16,262 nt of DNA from an uncultured Bacilli bacterium (GTDB lineage: Bacteria > Bacillota_I > Bacilli_A > RF39 > UBA660), in assembly GCA_944358225.1 (NCBI GenBank), contig CALVQP010000023.1:1-16262 (forward strand), read 5' to 3'. The translations under genes were made by a program, and so were the position numbers. How positions within the stretch are numbered: position 1 is the stretch's first letter; every line of letters starts with the position of its first letter. The notes beneath the pieces were generated by a model. The model was not told the origin of the DNA, searched no databases, and saw only the letters and a list, made by a program, of their open reading frames with translations. This document shows positions 1-6,474 of the stretch, piece by piece.

Positions 1-1147
1 ACTTATTTAATCCTGCTATTTTTGCTACTTTTTTTGATTTACCTTCATTTTCTTTTTTTATAATATAAGACTTTAATGCATTATCTGTTTTACAACTACT
101 TTTTATTGATTTCATTACTTCGTATCCTGTTTTTCTTAAATACTTATTCCCTCGTTTTGATATGTGCCTATTTGTGGCTTCAAATTGCCCTGACTGATAT
201 GGTGGAGCATCTAACCCGGCATAAGCTATAACGCTACCTGCATTTTTAAATCTTCTTATATCTCCAATTTCTGCCATTACTCTAGAAGTTAGTTTTTTAC
301 CACAACCAGGAATCTCACTTATAACATCGTATTCGGGTAACTCTCTTGCAAGTTTGTCCATTTCTGATATAATTGTAGTAGTTGTTTTAATTGTTAAAAT
401 TAAAGCATCTGCACAACTATTCGCTGATAGATGTGCATATTCATTATTAGGACGTGGAGAAATTGCTTTTTGGGCAAGTAAATAAATTTTATTGGCTAGA
501 GTTTTGCCTGCTCCTTTATGTCCTAATTTCTTTGCAATTTTATCAATCTCGACAATAAATTGAGATTGTTTTTTATTTATAACAATTTCAGGATGATAAT
601 ATTTTTTAAATATTTTTAGTCCTAATACAAAATTGTTTTCATCTAACAGTTGATAGTATCCAGGAAATAATAAATCACATAAATTAGAAAAATTTATCTT
701 TTGCTTTGTCTGTACTGATATATGCCCTAAATACTGCCGTGATAGAAATCTAAGATTATCGTATGTTTCGTTATTTTCTCTTACTTTATTTAACTTATAC
801 CAATTATCACAGGCATATTCAGCAAGTTTTAAAGAATCCTTTTTATCTGTCTTCGCTTTTCTTAATCCTCGATCAAGATATTTTTTTATTTTTAAGGCAT
901 TTTCTGCAACTACAAAATATCCTTTAGCTAGTAAATAACCTAATACTGGTAAATGATATGTTCCTGTTTCTTCCATAACAATTTTTAAATCTTCTTTTGG
1001 AATATCTTTTAGTTCTTCCTCTAATAAATTTAATCCTTCAATATCATGATTTATTTCAAATGGTTCTTCAATTACTTCTTCTGCAATCGATAATATTGCT
1101 ACTGTACTTTTACCTTTTGAAATATCAATTCCTACTGCATACTTCAT
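1..1147 (-). CDS. IS110-family transposase (DEDD RuvC-like plus Transposase_20), C-terminus cut by window edge
   Basis: This is the recombinase of the IS110 element, which cuts and joins donor and target DNA with a RuvC-like DEDD site and a serine. I translated 382 codons without a stop; family members are usually about 330-430 aa, so only a short C-terminal tail should be missing. The N-terminal domain has D8 (GIDISK), E59 (MEETGTY), D101 and D104 (KTDKKD). The C-terminal Transposase_20 domain has the helix-hairpin-helix-like motif EIPGCGKKLTSRVMAEIG (278-295) and the nucleophile S319 in PPYQSGQF. All expected catalytic residues are therefore present. The ATG at 1147 follows AAAGGAAAAG at suitable spacing. 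The long upstream non-coding region is discussed as a bridge RNA candidate. Confidence 0.95.
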   Translation of the reverse strand, partial: MKYAVGIDISKGKSTVAILSIAEEVIEEPFEINHDIEGLNLLEEELKDIPKEDLKIVMEETGTYHLPVLGYLLAKGYFVVAENALKIKKYLDRGLRKAKTDKKDSLKLAEYACDNWYKLNKVRENNETYDNLRFLSRQYLGHISVQTKQKINFSNLCDLLFPGYYQLLDENNFVLGLKIFKKYYHPEIVINKKQSQFIVEIDKIAKKLGHKGAGKTLANKIYLLAQKAISPRPNNEYAHLSANSCADALILTIKTTTTIISEMDKLARELPEYDVISEIPGCGKKLTSRVMAEIGDIRRFKNAGSVIAYAGLDAPPYQSGQFEATNRHISKRGNKYLRKTGYEVMKSIKSSCKTDNALKSYIIKKENEGKSKKVAKIAGLNK

Positions 1148-1164
1148 TTTCTTTTCCTTTCTAT

Positions 1165-1330
1165 TCTTTAAATTATGATTGGTTCCATCTCCTCTACATA
1201 TCTTCATTTTGGCTCTTTACTCGAGAACTATTTCAATCTCAACTTGCTTAAACGAATATATTATGTGAAGGTTGGATAACACTTTTGTTGACGAGAACTT
1301 TATCTCTAAAAGAGCTACGTTATCCAATCA
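1165..1330 (-). ncRNA. Candidate IS110 bridge RNA
   Basis: This region lies between a predicted promoter (1336-1363) and the transposase start, in transposase orientation, where IS110-group elements encode their bridge RNA (known from IS621, about 177 nt). From a predicted start near 1329 the RNA opens with a long stem: TTGGATAAC (1319-1327 arm) pairs with GTTATCCAA (1272-1280 arm). This encloses a small hairpin (CTCT/AGAG, 1304-1314) and an internal loop. A second domain can be closed by ACATA with TATGT plus TTC with GAA, around 1197-1265. Both presumed loops carry the same octamer AGTTCTCG (1292-1299 and 1222-1229). The 3' end is not defined and the loop roles are inference; no covariation has been tested. 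Confidence 0.6.
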
Positions 1331-1343
1331 CTTCAATCATAAT
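1172..1343. repeat. 10-bp perfect inverted repeat flanking the non-coding region of the IS110 element
   Basis: ATTATGATTG at 1172-1181 and CAATCATAAT at 1334-1343 are exact reverse complements that bracket the 172-bp non-coding block. They could be the closing stem of a longer transcript or a protein-binding repeat. The second arm overlaps the predicted -10 box, so it is not part of an RNA started from that promoter. Confidence 0.5.
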
Positions 1344-1363
1344 AAAAAGAAGTGTAATATTCA
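1336..1363 (-). promoter_or_regulatory. Predicted promoter of the IS110 bridge RNA/transposase
   Basis: On the minus strand TTGAAT (1358-1363) and TATGAT (1336-1341) are separated by 17 bp, a good sigma-A-type match. Transcription would begin near 1329, exactly at the 5' foot of the first predicted bridge-RNA stem. It overlaps the inverted repeat arm at 1350-1359. Confidence 0.5.
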
Positions 1364-1393
1364 ATCACATTTCCGTAATTAATTATTACACTT
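1350..1393 (-). terminator. Hairpin near the IS110 outer end, possible terminator
   Basis: AAGTGTAATA (1350-1359) and TATTACACTT (1384-1393) are perfect 10-bp complements around a 24-nt loop. On the minus strand CTTTTTATT follows. It may be a back-up terminator for the operon at 1421-6371 or a structural end of the insertion sequence. Confidence 0.4.
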
Positions 1394-1403
1394 TTATAGT
1401 ACC

Positions 1404-1422
1404 AAAAAGAGCCTAAGCTCTT
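1404..1422 (-). terminator. Rho-independent terminator of the 1421-6371 operon
   Basis: On the minus strand AAGAGC, a 4-nt loop TTAG, then GCTCTT followed by a T run. The stem (1407-1412 with 1417-1422) overlaps the stop codon of the last gene. Confidence 0.75.
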
Positions 1423-2692
1423 AATCATCATATTCTGCTGTAACAAGACCATTTAATTGACGACCTTGATCATAGTTTTGTTCTTCATTTAAACCAACAA
1501 ATCTAAAAGACAAGGTATAAGTTTGACTACTTCTAGCTGGTATAGTAATACCTCGAGCAATAACCGTATTATTTGTCTTAGGAACAGTTAAAAATTCGGT
1601 ATTTGCTCCTCCGTTAGATGAAGTAACACGATATTTTAAATTATCTGAAACAAAATCATTGGAATTGATTTTCCATACTAAACGATAAATTATTGGATAA
1701 TTTGAAGTATTTTCAATTACGAAAGTTCGACTAGGAATTGGCACTGCAGATGTCATATCATCTGGTAATATAGCTTGGGTAGCATCTACATTATTATCAT
1801 AAGTAATTACAAGTCCTCCCGTTGAAATATCAATACTCGGATCTCCCGTTACTGTACTTGTTCCACTTTGATCAACATGTTCAAAAGTTCCTCCGATACA
1901 AAATTCATCACAAGCTCCATCGTTATTAGTATCACACATTAAATTACATTTTCCATCACCAGTAGTATCTAAATTTAAATCTGCAATCTGATCTCCATCA
2001 GTATCAATGTCTACATCGGCTACTCCATCACCATCTAAATCAATATTTAATTCTGGCCAACCATCTCCATCAGTATCACAATTTAATGAACAAGCTTTAC
2101 CGTTAGTAGCATCATTAATCATATTAAAATCAGCTACTCCATCACTATCTTGATCAATATTAAATATAGACTTTCTATTACCTTTATAATCGACATTTAA
2201 ATCTGGTTTATCATCATTATCAACATCGATATTAATCTCTGCTTTACCATCATTATTAATATCTAAATTTATATCTGGTATTCCATCTCCATCAATATCT
2301 TTATTTAAATGTGCTCTACTTAAATAAAAAACTGCAAAATAAGTAGCTGCTAAAGTTCCTACAGCAAAAGACAGAAGAAAAATAACTATTAAAAATTTAT
2401 TAAAATCTCTTTTCTTAGCAAATTTAAAAGTAACAATGTCATTTTTCTTTTCAACTCTTAAATTAGACGGCAAATAAATTAGATCATCTTTATCTGAACA
2501 CGTAACAGCAATAACTTCTAAAATCCATTCTTTTAAGATCTTCGTATCTTCGCTATAAGCACTTTTTAATATTTCTTTTACTTTCGCAAATTGCTGCTGT
2601 GTTTTCATATTAGAAAATTCATCTAAGTTCAGTTGCGTTGGCTTAAAATCTTTTAAGGCAACTACATCTTTTTCTTCTTCTGTATTTTTCAT
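1421..2692 (-). CDS. Single-pass membrane protein with eleven 12-residue Asp-rich repeats and a beta-rich outer domain
   Basis: I do not recognise a named family for the whole 423-aa protein. Residues 1-98 are charged and probably cytoplasmic, 99-124 form one hydrophobic membrane segment, and there is no cleavable signal. Residues 132-265 are repeats with near-perfect 12-residue spacing, typical unit DxDGDGxxDxNx, like thrombospondin type-3 or EF-hand calcium loops. One unit (168-179) is degenerate and one (192-205) is 14 long. Six cysteines sit in the repeats (201, 205, 249, 253, 261, 265), suggesting disulfides outside the cell. Residues about 290-423 are beta-rich (for example VIENTSNYPIIYRLVW), reminiscent of TasA/camelysin-like sandwiches, but that resemblance is weak. 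The start follows AAAGGAAG by 6 nt, 18 bp after the upstream stop, so it is the last gene of the ATPase operon. Confidence 0.9.
   Translation of the reverse strand: MKNTEEEKDVVALKDFKPTQLNLDEFSNMKTQQQFAKVKEILKSAYSEDTKILKEWILEVIAVTCSDKDDLIYLPSNLRVEKKNDIVTFKFAKKRDFNKFLIVIFLLSFAVGTLAATYFAVFYLSRAHLNKDIDGDGIPDINLDINNDGKAEINIDVDNDDKPDLNVDYKGNRKSIFNIDQDSDGVADFNMINDATNGKACSLNCDTDGDGWPELNIDLDGDGVADVDIDTDGDQIADLNLDTTGDGKCNLMCDTNNDGACDEFCIGGTFEHVDQSGTSTVTGDPSIDISTGGLVITYDNNVDATQAILPDDMTSAVPIPSRTFVIENTSNYPIIYRLVWKINSNDFVSDNLKYRVTSSNGGANTEFLTVPKTNNTVIARGITIPARSSQTYTLSFRFVGLNEEQNYDQGRQLNGLVTAEYDD
1898..2299 (-). repeat. Degenerate 36-bp tandem coding repeat (eleven units)
   Basis: The DNA encodes residues 132-265 of the membrane protein. 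Units begin at residues 132, 144, 156, 168, 180, 192, 206, 218, 230, 242 and 254, so ten are 36 bp and one is 42 bp. On the plus strand the recurring CCATC and ATCATC-type blocks make the periodicity visible. Confidence 0.8.
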
Positions 2693-2710
2693 AAGAAACT
2701 TCCTTTCTAG

Positions 2711-3808
2711 CTATTTTAAAATGTTTATAACTTTTATTATGTCCTTATTATAACTCTCAAAGAAGTTATCATAAAGCTTTTTAATAGCCATTTCTTTTTT
2801 CTTCTGTTCTTTTCTTACATTGGTAAATATTGCTTTTATATTTTTTTCAAAAGCAGTACTTGTCATATTAGTTTCTAAGGCATACTCACCAATTAATCTT
2901 TTTATTTGTTGTAATTTATAATCACTTTCTAACATCTTTTTATCTTCATAATCAATACTTATATAATTTAAATAATAAGTAATAAGATAACGTAATCTTA
3001 CTATATCATCAACATAAGAAGAAGAACTCTTTTCCATTTTAGTTGGTTCAACCATTTCATAATTATCTAAATATTCCCAAAGTTCTAGAGCTTTTTTAAA
3101 ATTTTGTTCTTTTAAAATCAGATTAGTTCTTCTAATCGGTGATCTAACTGGCGAAGCTTGAGAAATACTTTTCATAAATTGAGTATTCATAAACTGATTT
3201 AAAGTATTAGCAATAGCATCAACTCGATCACTAACTTCGTTATAGTCATCTGTCTTATTATCTTTTTTACTTTTTGAAGTTTTAACAAAAGCTAAATCAA
3301 CACTAACATCTTCATTTTTAAGTTGTGTTGCCGCTTTCAAATTAATAGTCTTAGTTTCTTTATATTTATCTTCTAAAACATCATATTCTAATTGAGTATT
3401 AATAAAATTAATTAATCTGGTAATTAAAGTATAAATAAATCTATTTTCATAAATATCAAAAGTATCTTCTTTATTAATATTTAAAAGCTTATTGGGTACA
3501 ACACTGCCATCTTCATCTATTTTTTCAATAAAATTAGTATGTTGTGCCAAGTGTTTTACAGTTTCTTCTGATACTCTTTTAGTTTTTTCTACTCTTAGAA
3601 TATCTTCTTCTTGCACAATAAATTGTCTAGGATTTTTAATAATGTTTTCCAGATAAATTAAAGCTACTTCTACTACCGGAACCCACGAATAATCTCTCAC
3701 ACTTTTTTCAATTGTTGTATTAACATTAAAAGATGAATCTGTATGATTTAAAAAATGTTTTAACTCTTTATCATTGATAGCCTCTAAAAAATCAAACTCT
3801 TTATTCAT
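2711..3808 (-). CDS. DUF2357-like (McrBC-associated) protein lacking a visible nuclease domain
   Basis: This 365-aa cytoplasmic protein resembles the DUF2357 family, which is usually encoded beside McrB-like AAA+ ATPases and often fused to a PD-(D/E)XK nuclease. Supporting motifs are a hydrophobic helix near 43-57, TKRVSEETVKHLAQH (77-91), DIYENRFIYTLITRL (118-132) and PIRRTNLILKE...LW (224-244). After that only Lys/Glu-rich helices follow. I see no PD-(D/E)XK signature and the protein ends where a nuclease would begin, so a structural partner role is more likely than cleavage. The longest frame opens with GTG at 3817, overlapping the ATPase stop. ATG at 3808 is preferred because AGGTGA stands 5 nt upstream of it. 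The gene is translationally coupled to the ATPase gene. The family call is from memory of motifs. Confidence 0.75.
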   Translation of the reverse strand: MNKEFDFLEAINDKELKHFLNHTDSSFNVNTTIEKSVRDYSWVPVVEVALIYLENIIKNPRQFIVQEEDILRVEKTKRVSEETVKHLAQHTNFIEKIDEDGSVVPNKLLNINKEDTFDIYENRFIYTLITRLINFINTQLEYDVLEDKYKETKTINLKAATQLKNEDVSVDLAFVKTSKSKKDNKTDDYNEVSDRVDAIANTLNQFMNTQFMKSISQASPVRSPIRRTNLILKEQNFKKALELWEYLDNYEMVEPTKMEKSSSSYVDDIVRLRYLITYYLNYISIDYEDKKMLESDYKLQQIKRLIGEYALETNMTSTAFEKNIKAIFTNVRKEQKKKEMAIKKLYDNFFESYNKDIIKVINILK

Positions 3809-3813
3809 AGCTA

Positions 3814-5322
3814 TCACCTATATTGTTTTTTGAAATTATCTAAGTAAGCTAAACATTCAGTCATAGTGTTTTCTCCAAAAAGTTCATTAAAATAAGATAT
3901 TAGGCCATCAACTTCATTTTTTATTAACGAAAAGTTTAATTGATCAAATTTACGCAATATTTTGTGAGCAATAACATAATCAATACCTTCTAACATATCC
4001 CCACCACAAGCCACAAAAGCTGGCACAAATTGAGTTAATTGTTTAACAATACGATTACCAAACGCCAATCTAAAATGATTAATAATATAACGGTCTAACA
4101 AATTAATTTTATCTAAATATTCTTGAGTAATAGGATGTTCTAAATTAGCATCATTTAATAATTTTTGGAAATAATCACTTGTTAGTTTAATTGGTTCTGT
4201 ATCAGGAGCACTAAAAACTTCACATTTATCATTAATAGCTATTGGCATAGCTCTATCGTAAACTTTATCTGTTACCATAAAAGTAGAATCATCATTATTA
4301 ATAGTACCAACATACCACATATTATCCGGAATTCTAATTTTCCCTTGAACTAACAATTTAGGATCATTGTCCCAAGCATTAGGAACAAGTTCAATAACCC
4401 AATCATTTTTACTTGGTAACTCCAAAACTGATAACATTTCGGCAAAATAATATTCTACACGAGCAATATTCATTTCATCCAAAATAGTAATATAAACATC
4501 ATCTTTATATTTAGCTTCATACATTGCACTTAAAACATCTGACTCATTAAATTTCTTAGTAAATTCATTAAAATATCCAAAAAGTTCTGAATTATCACGC
4601 CATGATGGTTGAACTGAAGCGATAATCGAATCATTTTTTAACATTTGTCCCATTGCATAAGCTAAACTAGTTTTACCAGTACCAGAAATACCTTCTAAAA
4701 TAATTAAACGATTTGAAGCAAAAGCCGCAACAAATAAACGAATCATCTTATCTGTATAATAAAGCTTTAAACGTGAAGCTGAAAAATTTTTAAAAGCTGT
4801 ACAAAAATCCTTTAAATTTATCGTGTTATTACCTGGAGTCTGCTGATAATTTTGCATAGCCTCATCAATAGCCGTTAGCTTATAGAATCTGCTTTCTCCA
4901 TCTTTTAATTTATTAATAATATTTCCATCTTCATCATATTCTACTTCTTCTTCGTTATTAGCCATTGCTAGTAATTTTTCATTAGTAGCTTTTAACTTAT
5001 AAACTTGTGAGTTAAGACGGTCAATCTCATCAGCAAGATCCTCTTCTTTATGCATATTCTTATAATATTTAATTGCTTTTCTAATTATTTTAACAATAAT
5101 AAAAATTAATAAACCAAATAAACCTAGTAAACAAATAATATTAATAATTAAAACCACAATTCCTATTCCTGATAAACTGCCCTTATAATTATTTATTACT
5201 TCTATATAATTTAAAATATTAAGCATTTTCCAAATACCCTGAATCAATCCATTAAAAATCATAGATATTCCTTTAAAGAAAGGTTCCATGAATTCTAGAA
5301 AAAAAGTTGCATACGCCTGCAT
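3814..5322 (-). CDS. Membrane-anchored McrB-like (AAA_5/MoxR-type) AAA+ ATPase
   Basis: The protein has 502 aa. Residues 1-48 are hydrophobic and aromatic-rich, 52-79 form a clear transmembrane helix followed by basic residues, and 92-120 look like a short coiled coil. The AAA+ domain starts near 185. Its motifs are Walker A GISGTGKTS (211-219), Walker B ITILDEMN (278-285), sensor-1-like GTINNDDS (339-346) and a candidate arginine finger in YDRAMPI (R357). The LDEMN and GT(I/M)N-D pattern is the McrB/AAA_5 signature, although McrB itself is soluble and uses GTP. Which nucleotide is used here is unknown. GGAGGAG inside the last codons of the upstream gene serves as ribosome site, giving a 2-nt gap and tight coupling. 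The membrane segment suggests the ring acts at the cytoplasmic face of the membrane. Confidence 0.92.
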   Translation of the reverse strand: MQAYATFFLEFMEPFFKGISMIFNGLIQGIWKMLNILNYIEVINNYKGSLSGIGIVVLIINIICLLGLFGLLIFIIVKIIRKAIKYYKNMHKEEDLADEIDRLNSQVYKLKATNEKLLAMANNEEEVEYDEDGNIINKLKDGESRFYKLTAIDEAMQNYQQTPGNNTINLKDFCTAFKNFSASRLKLYYTDKMIRLFVAAFASNRLIILEGISGTGKTSLAYAMGQMLKNDSIIASVQPSWRDNSELFGYFNEFTKKFNESDVLSAMYEAKYKDDVYITILDEMNIARVEYYFAEMLSVLELPSKNDWVIELVPNAWDNDPKLLVQGKIRIPDNMWYVGTINNDDSTFMVTDKVYDRAMPIAINDKCEVFSAPDTEPIKLTSDYFQKLLNDANLEHPITQEYLDKINLLDRYIINHFRLAFGNRIVKQLTQFVPAFVACGGDMLEGIDYVIAHKILRKFDQLNFSLIKNEVDGLISYFNELFGENTMTECLAYLDNFKKQYR

Positions 5323-5324
5323 AA

Positions 5325-6371
5325 TTACTCCTCCATTAAATTATTTAAAATTTCTATTTCTTTATAAGTCCCAACACTACTTTTACCTATCATGATAATT
5401 CCTTTAGTTTTAGCAACACTCAATACTTCTGGCTCTATATTTTCATATAAAACAATTTCATTACTATCCAAATTAAGTTCAACATCTTGACTATAATCAG
5501 CCATGAAATTAAAACCTTCATCTTTTAAAGTTTTAAAATATTCATAATTTTTCAAATAAATAGTTAAATCTACTAAGAAAAATATTCTCATCTTTAAATA
5601 TTTATTATTAATTAATTTTTTAATTTCGGTGAAATTATTTTTCTTAAAATAATCGGGGGTAATCTTAATTATAAAATGATCTACCCGCTTTCTTAATAAC
5701 AATTCCTTTAATAAAGTAGCCATCAATAATTGAATCGAAATTATATTTAATTTTTTTAATACATAATTACTTGAAGCTATATCTTCTATTAACGCCTCAT
5801 TATATTCTTTATTTAAACTATCAATAAAGTAAGAAAGTCTTACAACGTAGGTATCTTTAATATAGGCATTTTTATCAAATACATTATAAACTTCTAAGCT
5901 ATTTAATTCATCAACAAATTTATTTTCTTTATTAAACGCTTGTTTTATAAACTTGACCAACTCATTTAACTCATCTTTTTGACGCTTAGTATGATAATCT
6001 ATTTTTAATAAGGCTGTTAACTTAGTGACTTCCATTTTTAATTGTTTAATACTAATTTTTCTTTTTTCTACTGGCGAAGATAAATCATCAATACTTAATA
6101 TCACATGTACTATAGTTACCGAATTTAAAGCTATATTATCATCTTCTAAAGTCGGAATAATTTCTTTTAAATTATCACTTAATGAAGTAGGACTAAAATA
6201 ATAATTATCCAGATATATTCTTAATATTTGATCTATTTTTTTTAAATAACCCTCTTTATTTTCTTTATTTATAGCTTTACTTATTATCAAGATATTTACA
6301 ATCTTTTTAGCATATTTATTTAAAACATTTAGTTTATAATCTAAATATCTTTCAAAAATGTTTTCCCTCAC
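5325..6371 (-). CDS. Unrecognised 348-aa protein, first gene of the ATPase operon
   Basis: I do not recognise a family. It is lysine- and isoleucine-rich, mostly helical in the first 200 residues, with no signal peptide or convincing membrane helix. The C-terminal third alternates strands and helices (for example KMRIFFLVDLTIYL, KGIIMIGKSSVGTYKEIEIL) and may be a separate alpha/beta domain. The longest frame starts at TTG 6380, which lies only 4 nt after AAGG. GTG at 6371 has TAGG 9 nt upstream and is slightly preferred, so the choice is open. It sits just downstream of a strong promoter and 2 nt before the AAA+ ATPase gene, so it should be made with it in similar amounts and is probably an adaptor or substrate-recognition subunit. 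That role is inference from position only. Confidence 0.85.
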   Translation of the reverse strand: MRENIFERYLDYKLNVLNKYAKKIVNILIISKAINKENKEGYLKKIDQILRIYLDNYYFSPTSLSDNLKEIIPTLEDDNIALNSVTIVHVILSIDDLSSPVEKRKISIKQLKMEVTKLTALLKIDYHTKRQKDELNELVKFIKQAFNKENKFVDELNSLEVYNVFDKNAYIKDTYVVRLSYFIDSLNKEYNEALIEDIASSNYVLKKLNIISIQLLMATLLKELLLRKRVDHFIIKITPDYFKKNNFTEIKKLINNKYLKMRIFFLVDLTIYLKNYEYFKTLKDEGFNFMADYSQDVELNLDSNEIVLYENIEPEVLSVAKTKGIIMIGKSSVGTYKEIEILNNLMEE

Positions 6372-6404
6372 AATTATCAACCTACCTTATTATCGACCAT
6401 AATA

Positions 6405-6433
6405 AGTATAACAAATTAATATTATCAATGCAA
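6405..6433 (-). promoter_or_regulatory. Promoter of the four-gene ATPase/DUF2357 operon
   Basis: TTGCAT (6428-6433), 17-bp spacer, TATACT (6405-6410) on the minus strand. The predicted start of transcription is near 6398, about 27 nt before the GTG start. It lies between the metG terminator and the first gene, so the operon is independent of metG. Confidence 0.75.
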
Positions 6434-6441
6434 TTTAAACA

Positions 6442-6474
6442 CAAAAAAAGTTATCATAATTTTTTTGATAACTT
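6442..6474 (-). terminator. Rho-independent terminator of metG
   Basis: AAGTTATCA (minus strand, 6466-6474) pairs with TGATAACTT (6448-6456) around a 9-nt loop, followed by a T run (6443-6449). The stem begins inside the metG stop codon. Confidence 0.85.

Larger units (their letters stand above)
1..1400 (-). mobile_element. IS110-family insertion sequence, left end and most of the element (right end outside window)
   Basis: The element consists of a DEDD/serine transposase gene reading leftward plus about 200-250 bp of structured non-coding DNA upstream of it. The upstream position of the non-coding part fits the IS110 group (bridge RNA before the transposase) rather than the IS1111 group (after it). 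No terminal inverted repeats are expected for the IS110 group. The outer boundary cannot be fixed without the other end. It probably lies between about 1345 and the operon terminator at 1404-1422. The frame is intact over the 382 codons seen, so the copy may be active. Confidence 0.75.

Noticed and set aside
997..1251. Rightward open frame of 84 codons over the transposase start
   Set aside because: It lies antisense to the intact IS110 transposase and the predicted bridge RNA, and its Leu/Phe-rich translation is typical of the shadow of AT-rich coding DNA.
5325..6371. Possible EAL-like (c-di-GMP phosphodiesterase) reading of the C-terminal third of the 348-aa protein
   Set aside because: Only the strand-helix rhythm is similar. 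There is no ExL motif and no catalytic acidic residues of an EAL domain.
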